Shown here: piece after piece, positions 17,483 through 26,209 of the stretch | How the letters are laid out: the number at the start of each line of letters is the position of its first letter | Position numbering within the stretch: the first letter of the stretch is position 1 | Assembly (NCBI RefSeq): GCF_021650935.1 | Contig: NZ_CP091244.1 | Coordinates: forward strand, 3,162,001 to 3,226,000 | Origin: Thiothrix winogradskyi | Lineage (GTDB): Bacteria > Pseudomonadota > Gammaproteobacteria > Thiotrichales > Thiotrichaceae | Length of the DNA: 64,000 bases | Direction: 5' to 3' | Program-made: the position numbers and the translations under genes | The notes under the pieces: generated by a model | Seen by the model: the letters and a program-made list of their open reading frames with translations, nothing else | Database searches by the model: none | What the model was told of the DNA's origin: nothing

Positions 17483-18046
17483 TTAGGCTGGCAACGCTAC
17501 TCCCAACGCCTCGCTCAAGTGCTTCCAATCGAAAAATGGTCCAGGATCGGTTTTGCGCCCAGGAGCGATATGTTCATGACCCGTAATGTGTTCCAGACTT
17601 AATCCCGGATAAGCACTGACCAACACGGGCAACAACCCTTCCAGTTGAGCGTATTGCGCTACTGTAAATGGCTCAAAATCCGACCCTTCAATTTCTATAC
17701 CTACCGAAAAGTCATTACATTGATTCCTACCCCGATAGTTTGACACACCGGCGTGAAAAGCGCGTTTATGGAAAGGTACATACTGGACAAGCTCGCCATT
17801 TCGCCGGATTAACAGATGGCTCGCCACCCGCAAGTGACAAATTTCGGCAAAAAACGGGTGGGCAGCGGGATCAAGTTGATTGGTAAACAAGTGGTCGATC
17901 CACGACCCGCCAAATTCGTAGGGTGGCAGGCTAATGTTGTGCAAAACGATTAATTCAGGAATGCAACCTGCCGGGCGTTCATCGTAATTGGGGGATGGAC
18001 ATTGGCGAGCGCTGTCCAACAAGCCAGTTTCTAGGTCTATGTTCAA
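17483..18046 (-). CDS. ampD: 1,6-anhydro-N-acetylmuramyl-L-alanine amidase AmpD
   Basis: AmpD removes the peptide from anhydro-muropeptides in the cytoplasm during cell-wall recycling, which also affects beta-lactamase induction where ampR/ampC exist. The 187-residue product has the amidase-2 fold. The zinc ligands are His36 (LIVLHNISLPP), His157 (GHEHI) and Asp167 (RKTDPGPFFDW), with the catalytic Glu in VGIEIEG. It has no signal peptide, as expected for AmpD. It overlaps the thioredoxin-like gene by four bases. Confidence 0.96.
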   Translation of the reverse strand: MNIDLETGLLDSARQCPSPNYDERPAGCIPELIVLHNISLPPYEFGGSWIDHLFTNQLDPAAHPFFAEICHLRVASHLLIRRNGELVQYVPFHKRAFHAGVSNYRGRNQCNDFSVGIEIEGSDFEPFTVAQYAQLEGLLPVLVSAYPGLSLEHITGHEHIAPGRKTDPGPFFDWKHLSEALGVALPA

Positions 18047-18396
18047 GGTTCATCCTCAGCAGGTTGTGCTAGGGCAGTTTGAATCGCCGTGTGAATCCGT
18101 GCGGGCAAGGGTTCACAATGCAATTCGCAATGGTAATGCCCATCAACGTACAGAAACATCGCAGGCAGGTGAAAAATATCCAGCGCATTCACCAGCCCAC
18201 CGTTATGGACGGCATCCACCTCAAACACAGGCAAAGCGGGGTATTCATGCAAATACCGACTCAGTGCCAACTTGAGATTGCGACACGCACCACAGTTAGG
18301 GGCAGTAAAAAATACCAGTGCGGAACCGGGCGTTTCCGCCAGCACATGGTGAAAGTTAAGATCAGTCAGGTGGGTAAGATTTTTCATGCCGCGCAT
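18043..18396 (-). CDS. Thioredoxin-like protein with a CGAC active site
   Basis: This 117-residue protein has a thioredoxin fold. FFTAPNCGACRNLKLAL holds a CxxC pair in the expected place. It continues through VFEVDAVHNGGLVNALDIFHLPAMFLY, with the cis-Pro segment at LPAMF. The CGAC motif differs from the standard CGPC. The start could be ATG 18396 or 18387. It is likely a cytoplasmic thiol-disulfide protein and is translationally coupled to ampD. Confidence 0.78.
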   Translation of the reverse strand: MRGMKNLTHLTDLNFHHVLAETPGSALVFFTAPNCGACRNLKLALSRYLHEYPALPVFEVDAVHNGGLVNALDIFHLPAMFLYVDGHYHCELHCEPLPARIHTAIQTALAQPAEDEP

Positions 18397-18470
18397 TATA
18401 CATCCACTTGTTACCGTGCCTGCACGAAACTTGCTATAGTTTGGGGACTTATGGATGAAGGATACACGCC

Positions 18471-19403
18471 ATGCTCGACAGCTTACACATCAAAAACTTC
18501 CGCTGCTTTGAAGATTTGACCATCCCCTCGCTGGGGCGGGTAAACCTCATCGTGGGGAAAAACAATAGCGGCAAGAGTACGTTGTTGGAGGCGGTTGCAC
18601 TTTTTTCACAGCATGGTCATTCACAGGCTTTAAAGGATATTGCAAAAATGAGAGGTGAAGTATTCTCAAAAAAAACCCTAAGTACTTTAGAGGGAGATTC
18701 CTATATTGGGGATTCACCTAAAAAAAACTATATTCAATATGAACATCATTTAAAAAATGGTCGCGTAGATGTTATTGTAGTGATAAATGGTAAGAACCTT
18801 ACGGAAAAGCATGTACACGAACAACTATTCCCCGAAGAAAACCATACATTTTCCTTCATTAAAACAACTATATATCCAGAAAAAGAACTAGCTAAGGCAT
18901 GGGATAAAATAAGAATACAAAAGAAAGACCAGCTACTAAAAAATGCTTTACAGATTATAGACAAGAATATTGATGATGTTTTTTACACAACAAATCAAGT
19001 GACTATGATTTCTGTTTCAGGCGAAGAAGAAGCTCGCTCTATAAAATCTATGGGTGAAGGTATGAGTCGTCTACTACAAATATTTCTGTACGCTTATCAA
19101 GCTAAAGGTGGTTACTTGATGATCGACGAATTCGAGAATGGCTTGCACTACTCGATTCAGGAAGAGGTATGGGAGAAGCTGTTCGACTTGGCAAAGGAGC
19201 TTGATATTCAGGTGTTTGCAACGACTCACAGCCAAGATACGATCAAGGCATTCAGCAAGATTGCACTTCAGTCTGAAGAGGAAGGGCGCTTAATTTCATT
19301 GGGGCGTAACGAACGTGAGATTGATAAAGGCAAAATCACTGCGCTAACGTACAACGAAGATGAAATCAAACTGATTGCTGAGACAGGGATGGAAGTACGC
19401 TGA
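18471..19403 (+). CDS. AAA ATPase of the OLD/RecF-like type (AAA_15/AAA_21)
   Basis: The 310-residue protein has a complete ABC/SMC-like ATPase core. Walker A is GKNNSGKST (29-37), the signature SMGEGMSRLL (193-202), Walker B YLMIDEFEN (214-222) and the switch His in TTHS (251-254). The middle (about 60-190) is Lys/Asn-rich and encoded by AT-rich DNA unlike the neighbours, which suggests transfer. The stop overlaps the start of a TOPRIM-like gene (TGATG), so the pair resembles an OLD-family nuclease split in two. A phage-defence role is inferred from PARIS, Gabija and OLD systems that use the same parts. Confidence 0.88.
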   Translation: MLDSLHIKNFRCFEDLTIPSLGRVNLIVGKNNSGKSTLLEAVALFSQHGHSQALKDIAKMRGEVFSKKTLSTLEGDSYIGDSPKKNYIQYEHHLKNGRVDVIVVINGKNLTEKHVHEQLFPEENHTFSFIKTTIYPEKELAKAWDKIRIQKKDQLLKNALQIIDKNIDDVFYTTNQVTMISVSGEEEARSIKSMGEGMSRLLQIFLYAYQAKGGYLMIDEFENGLHYSIQEEVWEKLFDLAKELDIQVFATTHSQDTIKAFSKIALQSEEEGRLISLGRNEREIDKGKITALTYNEDEIKLIAETGMEVR

Positions 19404-20083
19404 TGCAAGCAAAAAACATCTTATTAGTCGAAGGGGCTAGTGATCAGAAGTTTTTTAATCAATTACTGATAGGCGTTTCTAGCCAGGTCGAAATCGAACC
19501 TAAGATACCTCGTGATGTTGATGCCCGAATTTTTCGAAATGGGCTTCAACCGCTATATTTACAACTCAAACTGCAAGTTGATTTACTGATTCGTGGACAA
19601 ATTTCAAGATTAGGTGTCATTGTTGATGCCGACCACTCTACTCAAGAACTGAATGGTTTTAATAATCGCCGGGATCAGCTTACATCAATTTTACGTGGCA
19701 AAGGGTTTATCATTACCGATACACCCACCCAAAAAAATAATGGCGAGATATTCACACATCCATCAGGAGCAGAAATTGGTATTTGGATCATGCCGAATCA
19801 CTTTTCTGACGGGATGATTGAAGATTTATTCATCAGCACCACAAAGCCAAATCAGAGCGACTTACTGAATCATGCCGAAACTACCATTGGCAATCTTGGT
19901 GAACTCAAAGCATTTGCTGAACATCACAATTCAAAAGCTCACCTCTCCACATGGCTCGCATGGCAAAAAGAACCGGGCACATCCCCCTCATACGCTTATC
20001 ATCAAGGGTTGTTTGAAAAGAATCACCCCAATTTCATTGCCCTTATTACTTGGTTAGAAAAAGTATTCAACCCAACCCCATGA
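19403..20083 (+). CDS. DUF3226/TOPRIM-like protein paired with the ATPase
   Basis: The 226-residue protein has the TOPRIM-type acidic residues: Glu10 in LLVEGASDQKFF and the DxD pair Asp75/Asp77 in GVIVDADHST. TOPRIM proteins of the OLD class are metal-dependent nucleases acting with an ATPase; others of this shape are triggers or toxins. Later segments (GAEIGIWIMPNHFSDGMIEDLF) match my recollection of DUF3226. The gene overlaps the ATPase by one base. Its stop overlaps the rep start (ATGA), giving a three-gene coupled unit. Confidence 0.82.
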   Translation: MQAKNILLVEGASDQKFFNQLLIGVSSQVEIEPKIPRDVDARIFRNGLQPLYLQLKLQVDLLIRGQISRLGVIVDADHSTQELNGFNNRRDQLTSILRGKGFIITDTPTQKNNGEIFTHPSGAEIGIWIMPNHFSDGMIEDLFISTTKPNQSDLLNHAETTIGNLGELKAFAEHHNSKAHLSTWLAWQKEPGTSPSYAYHQGLFEKNHPNFIALITWLEKVFNPTP

Positions 20084-22077
20084 ACGGACTTAACCCCCAA
20101 CAACAAGCCGCCGTCACCCACCTCGGCTCTCCCCTCCTCGTTCTCGCTGGTGCTGGCAGTGGCAAAACCCGCGTCATCACCCAAAAAATCGCGTGGATGA
20201 TCCGCAAAGGGGTGCATTCTGCCGATCAAATCGCGGCGATCACGTTCACCAATAAAGCCGCCCGTGAAATGCGCGAACGCGCCACCCAACTCTTGACCAA
20301 AGAAGAAGCCAAAGGCTTGACCGTTTCCACCTTCCACACCCTAGGCTTAAACATTATCAAGCGTGAAGCCAAACGCTTAGGCTACAAAGCCAATTTCAGC
20401 ATTCTTGATGCCCAAGACAGCGAAGCCATCCTCAAAGAACTCGCCCACAAAGAAGACGTGGAAGAAGCCGACAACCTACGCTGGATAATTTCGCGCTGGA
20501 AAAATGACTTCATCTCGGTCGAACAAGCCGCCCTGCTGGCAAATACCACCGATGAAAAACTCGCCGCGATTTTATATGAAAAATACCAACGCCAAATCAA
20601 AGCCTACAACGCCGTCGATTTCGACGACCTCATCGTCTTGCCAGTACAACTTTTCGAGCAACACCCCGATGCCCTGCAACACTGGCAACACAAATTACGC
20701 TACCTGTTGGTCGACGAATACCAAGATACCAACGCCTGCCAATACCGCCTGATTCGCCTGTTAGCAGGCATTCGCGGTGCACTCACGGCGGTTGGAGATG
20801 ACGACCAATCCATCTACGCTTGGCGCGGCGCACGCCCGGAAAACATTGCTCAATTGCAAACCGATTACCCAATGCTCAAGGTGATCAAGCTGGAACAAAA
20901 CTACCGTTCCACCAGCCGCATTTTGCAAAGTGCCAACAAACTCATCGGCAACAACCCGCATTTATTTGAAAAAAATCTGTGGAGTACCCTCGGTGAAGGC
21001 GACCCAATCCGTATTATGCCCGCCCGCACCCCCGAACACGAAGCCGAAAAAGTCATCGGTGAAATCCTCAAAGCCCGTTTTCGTGACCGCGCTGATTTTA
21101 AAGATTTTGCCATTTTGTACCGTGGCAACCACCAAAGCCGTTTATTTGAAAAAGCTCTGCGCGAGAACAATATTCCCTACAAAATCAGCGGCGGTACCTC
21201 GTTTTTCTCCCGCGCTGAAGTCAAAGACATCCTCGGCTACCTGCGCCTCATCGCCAACCCCGACGACGATGCCGCTTTCCTGCGCATTATCAACACCCCT
21301 AAACGCGAAATTGGCACCTCTACACTGGAAAAACTTGGCGAATACGCGCACGAACGCCACGCCAGCTTGTTCACCGCCGCTCAAGAACTCGGCTTTGCTC
21401 AGCGCATTTCCGCCAAAGCCCAACAACGGGTAGAAACCTTCGGCTTCTGGCTGCACGAAATGATCCGTGCCGCTGAAAACGCCGACCCCACGCAAATTGT
21501 TAAACAAGTCATCAACGACACTGGCTACGAAGACTGGCTCAAAAACACCTGCAACACCCCCAAACAAGCCGAATCACGCATGAAAAATGTCTGGGAAATT
21601 GTCGAATGGGTACGCAAACTTCATGACGACGGGGCGGGCAAAGAAACGCTCAGCGACATCATTGCGCACATGAGCTTGGTCGATATGCTGGAACGCAATA
21701 GTGAAGAAAAAGAACAAGATGCGGTTGCCTTAATGACCTTACACGCTGCCAAAGGACTGGAGTTTCCCAACGTGTTTTTGGTCGGCGTGGAAGAAGAATT
21801 ACTCCCCCACGCCAACAGCGTCGACGAACAAAGCATCCAAGAAGAACGCCGCCTCGCCTACGTGGGCATTACCCGCGCCCAGAAAAACCTCACCATCAGC
21901 TACGCCAAAGTACGCTCACGCTACGGCGATGCCTCCACCGTTGAACCCAGCCGCTTCCTCGATGAACTTCCCCCCGAACATCTCGAATGGGAAGACAAAA
22001 AAGTCGTGTCGCCGGAAGAACGCCAGGAAACAGCGCGGGCGTATATTTCTAACTTACAGGCATTATTAGGGGATTAA
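20080..22077 (+). CDS. rep: ATP-dependent DNA helicase Rep
   Basis: Rep is a 3'-5' superfamily 1 helicase that clears proteins ahead of replication forks. The 665-residue product has all motifs: AGAGSGKT (23-30), TFTNKAAREM, LLVDEYQDTN, VGDDDQSIYAWRGA, KLEQNYRS, and late VALMTLHAAKGLEF and RRLAYVGITRAQ. It matches housekeeping Rep in length and in FEKALRENNIPYKISGGTSFFSR, so it is probably not a dedicated defence helicase. The frame is open from 20050, but MNGLNPQQQAAV is the family start, overlapping the DUF3226 stop. Confidence 0.96.
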   Translation: MNGLNPQQQAAVTHLGSPLLVLAGAGSGKTRVITQKIAWMIRKGVHSADQIAAITFTNKAAREMRERATQLLTKEEAKGLTVSTFHTLGLNIIKREAKRLGYKANFSILDAQDSEAILKELAHKEDVEEADNLRWIISRWKNDFISVEQAALLANTTDEKLAAILYEKYQRQIKAYNAVDFDDLIVLPVQLFEQHPDALQHWQHKLRYLLVDEYQDTNACQYRLIRLLAGIRGALTAVGDDDQSIYAWRGARPENIAQLQTDYPMLKVIKLEQNYRSTSRILQSANKLIGNNPHLFEKNLWSTLGEGDPIRIMPARTPEHEAEKVIGEILKARFRDRADFKDFAILYRGNHQSRLFEKALRENNIPYKISGGTSFFSRAEVKDILGYLRLIANPDDDAAFLRIINTPKREIGTSTLEKLGEYAHERHASLFTAAQELGFAQRISAKAQQRVETFGFWLHEMIRAAENADPTQIVKQVINDTGYEDWLKNTCNTPKQAESRMKNVWEIVEWVRKLHDDGAGKETLSDIIAHMSLVDMLERNSEEKEQDAVALMTLHAAKGLEFPNVFLVGVEEELLPHANSVDEQSIQEERRLAYVGITRAQKNLTISYAKVRSRYGDASTVEPSRFLDELPPEHLEWEDKKVVSPEERQETARAYISNLQALLGD

Positions 22078-22084
22078 GTAGCGA

Positions 22085-22151
22085 CCACGTGAAAGTTTTA
22101 GATTGCACACTTCTGGTGCAAGTGGGAATATAAAACTTACATTTCACATGG
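22085..22151 (+). promoter_or_regulatory. Long imperfect stem-loop in the trpB2 leader
   Basis: Three nested helices can form. The outer one pairs 85-94 with 142-151 of the 22,000 block, ten positions with one mismatch. A five-base bulge follows, then GTTTTA/TAAAAC (22095-22100 with 22131-22136). The inner helix is TTGCAC/GTGCAA (22103-22108 with 22116-22121) around a seven-base loop. It starts eight bases after the rep stop and ends two bases before the AAGGAG site of trpB2. It could be a terminator-like or cis-regulatory RNA element; it is not a class I recognise. Confidence 0.6.
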
Positions 22152-22165
22152 AAAAGGAGACCTGC

Positions 22166-23515
22166 ATGACCACCAAAATCTACCTGCCTGAAAACGAGAT
22201 GCCAACCCATTGGTACAATGTGATTGCTGATATGCCCAACCCGCCTTCACCCTATCTGGGGCCAGACGGCAAGCCAGTTCCACCCGAAGCGATGTTGGCT
22301 ATTTTCCCCGAAGCTTTGGTCATGCAAGAAGTCAGCACCGAACGTTGGATCAAAATCCCCGACCCGGTGCGTGAAGCCCTGACGATGTGGCGACCATCGC
22401 CGCTGTATCGCGCTCACCGCCTTGAAAAGCTCCTCAATACTCCGGCAAAAATTTACTACAAAAACGAAGCGGTTAGTCCGGCGGGTTCGCACAAACCCAA
22501 CACAGCGGTTGCGCAAGCCTATTACAACCAGCAAGCGGGCATCAAACGTTTATCCACCGAAACGGGGGCGGGTCAATGGGGTTGCTCATTAGCCTTGGCC
22601 GGGCAAATATTTGGTATTGACGTGCGGGTTTACATGGTCAAAATCAGCTACGAACAGAAGCCCTACCGCCGTTCCATGATGCAAACGTGGGGAGCGGAAG
22701 TCTTTGCCAGCCCTACCGATATGACAGAATCCGGGCGTGCCATTTTGGCGGCACATCCCGATTCCAATGGCTCATTGGGGATTGCCATTTCCGAAGCCGT
22801 GGAAGAGGCCGCCAGCCGCACGGACACCAATTACGCCTTGGGTTCTGTCCTCAATCATGTGTTGTTGCATCAAACCATTATTGGGTTGGAGGCTAAAAAA
22901 CAACTGGCGATGGTCGGTGATTACCCCGACATGATTTTCGCGCCTTGCGGCGGTGGTTCTAACTTTGGCGGTGTTGCGTTCCCGTTCTTAGCCGATAATG
23001 CAGCGGGTAAAAATGTGCGCTTGGTGGCTGTCGAACCCACGTCCTGCCCAACGCTGACCAAAGGTATTTACACCTACGATTACGGTGATACGGCTGGTCT
23101 GACTCCGCTGATGAAAATGTACACCTTGGGTCATGATTTTATGCCGCCGGGAATTCACGCGGGCGGTTTGCGTTACCACGGCGAATCCGCGTTAGTGAGT
23201 CAGTTGTATCACGAAGGTTTGATCGAAGCCGTCGCCGTTCCGCAACTGGAAACCTTTGCCGCCGGGGTGCTGTTTGCAAAAAGTGAGGGGATTATCGCCG
23301 CTCCTGAATCCTGCCACGCGATTGCCGCTACGATTCGTGAAGCACAAAACTGCGCAAAAACGGGTGAAGCTAAAACCCTGTTGTTCAACCTGTCAGGTCA
23401 CGGGCATTTCGACATGACTTCCTATGACCGTTACCTGCAAGGTGATCTGACCGACTTCGATTACCCGGAGGAAGCGATCAAGGAATCACTCGCTCATTTG
23501 CCGAAATTCGGTTAG
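22166..23515 (+). CDS. TrpB2-type tryptophan synthase beta-like enzyme
   Basis: This is a PLP enzyme of the TrpB2 group, 449 residues, longer than standard TrpB. It shows RPSPLYRAHRLEK and the PLP-lysine motif SPAGSHKPNTA. STETGAGQWG and CGGGSNFGG (phosphate cup) are followed by HAGGLRYHGES and LFNLSGHGHFDM. TrpB2 enzymes join indole and serine without needing TrpA. No trp gene is nearby, so its role may be indole salvage. The ATG at 22166 follows AAGGAG; an upstream in-frame start at 22103 would run through the leader hairpin and is rejected. Confidence 0.93.
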   Translation: MTTKIYLPENEMPTHWYNVIADMPNPPSPYLGPDGKPVPPEAMLAIFPEALVMQEVSTERWIKIPDPVREALTMWRPSPLYRAHRLEKLLNTPAKIYYKNEAVSPAGSHKPNTAVAQAYYNQQAGIKRLSTETGAGQWGCSLALAGQIFGIDVRVYMVKISYEQKPYRRSMMQTWGAEVFASPTDMTESGRAILAAHPDSNGSLGIAISEAVEEAASRTDTNYALGSVLNHVLLHQTIIGLEAKKQLAMVGDYPDMIFAPCGGGSNFGGVAFPFLADNAAGKNVRLVAVEPTSCPTLTKGIYTYDYGDTAGLTPLMKMYTLGHDFMPPGIHAGGLRYHGESALVSQLYHEGLIEAVAVPQLETFAAGVLFAKSEGIIAAPESCHAIAATIREAQNCAKTGEAKTLLFNLSGHGHFDMTSYDRYLQGDLTDFDYPEEAIKESLAHLPKFG

Positions 23516-23534
23516 CCCACTCGCCAGAATCCAA

Positions 23535-23565
23535 GCATCGGGGTCATCGTTATTGAACCCGATGC
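23535..23565. terminator. Hairpin between convergent genes
   Basis: GCATCGGG (23535-23542) pairs perfectly with CCCGATGC (23558-23565) around a 15-base loop. It lies between the convergent trpB2 stop and the end of the XAC2610-like gene. There is no clear U-tract on either strand, so it is only a possible bidirectional terminator. Confidence 0.45.
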
Positions 23566-23571
23566 GACACA

Positions 23572-24411
23572 TTAGCCAGACAAAGCGCTCCATTCCACCC
23601 ATTTTTCCACCCGTTTTTTGCCATCAAAACGTACTAAAAACCACTCCACACCGTCATCACCCTCGCGATGATCCAGTAGCGTCACTTTGTCACCTTTGAT
23701 CAGGTACATTTTGGTTTTCGTTTTGGCATCCGGCTTATCGTACAAAGCCGCTTTGTCGACGGTTATTTTGCGGGTAGCAGCGGGCGTTTTCGCTGTTACG
23801 TCAGAGGAATCTTGCGTATCGGCGATGACTTTTTTCAGCACTTTTCCTGCTGAATCGTAGATTTTGACGAAATACAAATCGCCATCAGTACCCACCATCG
23901 CACCTTCTGACCACACATAGGGTTTGCCCTTGTTGAAGCGGTAATCCGTGCTGTACCAACGTGGCCCCGAGCGTTGCGCGGTGCTCAGTGTTTTGGTTTC
24001 TGGCGTCAACGTGGGGTTGCTGATTGGCTCTTTGTATTCCTGAAATTTACCCTGCGCTTTATTCCACAAGTGCAAGCGGTAAAACAGATTGACACCGCCA
24101 TAACCCACGCCTTCTAGCACTGCCACGTCACCGTAGCCGTCAAAGTTGAAATCGGCTTGCAGCAATAAACCATCAATGGTTTGGCTACCTTCGGGGACAT
24201 CGGGCATTTCTCCCAATTGTTGCGTTTTCCCCTTAGGAAGTTTGGCAATAATGGTATTGCCCTGCTGTTCCACGACCACGTTCACCTTAGATTCGGGGGA
24301 AAACGTGATGGGCAATTTGGCATGACCTTGGGGTTCGGTGAATGCCGCTGCATTCAAGGAAAATAGGCTTGCGCCCAGTAAAAACAACCCGGCTGGAATG
24401 GGCTTGTGCAT
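23572..24411 (-). CDS. Periplasmic XAC2610-like protein with a C-terminal SH3-like domain
   Basis: The 279-residue product starts with a signal peptide (about 1-23, ending NAAA). A beta-rich domain follows with ADFNFDGYGDVAVLEGVG and NPTLTPETKTLSTAQRSG, features of XAC2610-family proteins, some of which inhibit lysozyme. After a spacer comes an SH3b-like region (about 215-277: DKAALYDKPDAKTKTKMYL, VEWFLVRFDG, WVEWSAL). The DxNxDGYGD stretch may bind calcium. The role is inferred to be envelope protection or wall interaction. Confidence 0.72.
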   Translation of the reverse strand: MHKPIPAGLFLLGASLFSLNAAAFTEPQGHAKLPITFSPESKVNVVVEQQGNTIIAKLPKGKTQQLGEMPDVPEGSQTIDGLLLQADFNFDGYGDVAVLEGVGYGGVNLFYRLHLWNKAQGKFQEYKEPISNPTLTPETKTLSTAQRSGPRWYSTDYRFNKGKPYVWSEGAMVGTDGDLYFVKIYDSAGKVLKKVIADTQDSSDVTAKTPAATRKITVDKAALYDKPDAKTKTKMYLIKGDKVTLLDHREGDDGVEWFLVRFDGKKRVEKWVEWSALSG

Positions 24412-24472
24412 GGTTTTACCTCGCTGATTTAAACATTTACACCTTAGACCTTTATACCGGATTTCGTTCGGA

Positions 24473-26209
24473 TTAGTCTGGGTAAAGTGAAGCCAGCTCT
24501 GAGGTTTTCACCGTTGCCTGTCCGGTGGATAACTTAAATCCTTGCAAGGCTTGCCACAAACCTGCGCCGCGCCAGCCACCGCTGCTGCGACCATAGAGCA
24601 CCGCATTAAGCGCATCAATTTCAGCCAGCAATACCGGCGGCGCTTGTTCACGGAAATTTGCCAGCAAGGCAGGTCGTAAGTGCAGCCCGACTTCCAGCCA
24701 TTGCAGTAAGGCATCGTGGGCAGCTTGCGGTTGGTTTTGCTGACAAGCTTGTTCCAGCCGTTGCCAGGCTGTTTTGGCATCTAGTTTACGGACTTTTGGC
24801 GGCATACTGGCGGTTTTAGCCGATTTATTAAGGGTCGTTTGGGATTTTTTCCAGAAATACCACAGCAACCACCCGACTGATAATACCCCCCAAATGATCA
24901 GCAGTGCAGTGGCATACCAGTCCCACGAAAACCAAGCAAACCAACCAGCGGAGGCTGCTGGTGTATCCGGGTTTTTAACAGGTTGCGGCGTTTGGGGCGC
25001 TGCCTGCGCCGGTTCCGCTGCGGTGGGTGCATTCGCAGCAGCGGGTGTTGCCTGTCCACCAGTCACCACGAGTTTCACTGGGTCAAGTGTGGTCGTTTCC
25101 TGTTTACCCGTGGCGGTATTCCACCAATCAATACTCAAGCCGGGAAATTCGTACTCGCCATTGTAAGGGGCAACCACCACCCACTTTTCCTGACGCACGC
25201 CCACAATTCCGTTGCTACCGGGGTCGTTACGCAATTCGGGTTGATCAGTGTATGCCTTGATACCCGCTGGCGCTTGGATGTCGAGCTTGGGCAGTTGTTC
25301 GGCAGCCAAACCATCCGCCACAATCGCCAACGTCAACGTAACGGGTTCACCCGCTTTCAATTTATCAGCAGGTGTCTGCCAGTGCGCATTCAAGGTAATG
25401 CTGTTAGCAGGCAGCCATTGCTTGCCAGTATAGCTGGCGGGCTGACCTTGCACTTGCAACGTCAATGGTTCGGAAAAACGCCGGATGCGCTTGCCATTCA
25501 AGCCAAATGGGTCAAATTCATTGCTGTTTTTGTCAGCAACAATGCCATCAAAGGTAGTGCGCCCTAAGGTTAGCGTACCGCTTTGCTGCGGGGTAAGCGC
25601 GTAACGGCGCTCAATCACCTGATAGTTACGCCCATTGCGCATCAAGGTCGTGTTGCGAGTTTTGCCCAGTTGCTGGATATTGCCTTTGCCTGCTTCCACT
25701 TCGGGGTGACTAAGGCTGGCTTGCGGTTGTAAGGGGGTGATGTGCAACATGCGTTGGGTAATCACGATTTGCTGCTGCACATACGGCTGCTGCGGTTCGG
25801 CGGTGAGTTCAATCAAAATATCGGGTGCGCCCCCGGTGCTCACCTGCGGGGGTGGCTGATCCATAACCTGCAAATCCAGCGCCTGACTTTGATCTGCGCC
25901 AAAAGCAATCGGGGGAATCGGCACAGTACCGGTGCGACGCGGGTATAAACGCAACTCCCACGTGGTGGTGATACTGCTGACGCCATTCACCATGCTAAAA
26001 CTGTTGCTTTGCGAACGTCCGCGTATGTCAAAGTCTTGTTCTAAAGGCGAAAAATCTGGCTCACCGGATACGATGCCATCCGCCGTAAACGTGAGTACCA
26101 CAGGATCACCCAATGCCACCGGATTGCGGTCAAGCTGTGCCATAATCGCAGCAGCTTGCGCCCCGAATGGCAACAGCCATAACCACGCTATCAAGAGTAA
26201 CCTTACCAT
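24473..26209 (-). CDS. batD: BatD family protein
   Basis: BatD is the envelope protein of the Bat (aerotolerance) operon. The 578-residue product has a signal peptide (about 1-20) and repeated Ig-like beta domains typical of BatD (VVLTFTADGIVSGEPDFSPLEQ, RRYALTPQQSGTLTLG, WVVVAPYNGEYEFP). A Pro/Ala linker leads to one membrane helix near residues 430-452. The cytoplasmic C-terminal part has TAWQRLEQAC and GWRGAGLWQAL. It overlaps the upstream batBC by seven bases and is the last gene of the operon. Confidence 0.93.
   Translation of the reverse strand: MVRLLLIAWLWLLPFGAQAAAIMAQLDRNPVALGDPVVLTFTADGIVSGEPDFSPLEQDFDIRGRSQSNSFSMVNGVSSITTTWELRLYPRRTGTVPIPPIAFGADQSQALDLQVMDQPPPQVSTGGAPDILIELTAEPQQPYVQQQIVITQRMLHITPLQPQASLSHPEVEAGKGNIQQLGKTRNTTLMRNGRNYQVIERRYALTPQQSGTLTLGRTTFDGIVADKNSNEFDPFGLNGKRIRRFSEPLTLQVQGQPASYTGKQWLPANSITLNAHWQTPADKLKAGEPVTLTLAIVADGLAAEQLPKLDIQAPAGIKAYTDQPELRNDPGSNGIVGVRQEKWVVVAPYNGEYEFPGLSIDWWNTATGKQETTTLDPVKLVVTGGQATPAAANAPTAAEPAQAAPQTPQPVKNPDTPAASAGWFAWFSWDWYATALLIIWGVLSVGWLLWYFWKKSQTTLNKSAKTASMPPKVRKLDAKTAWQRLEQACQQNQPQAAHDALLQWLEVGLHLRPALLANFREQAPPVLLAEIDALNAVLYGRSSGGWRGAGLWQALQGFKLSTGQATVKTSELASLYPD

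Noticed and set aside
20080..22077. Calling the helicase GajB of a Gabija system
   Set aside because: It matches housekeeping Rep through all motifs and length; only the coupling to the ATPase pair is unusual.
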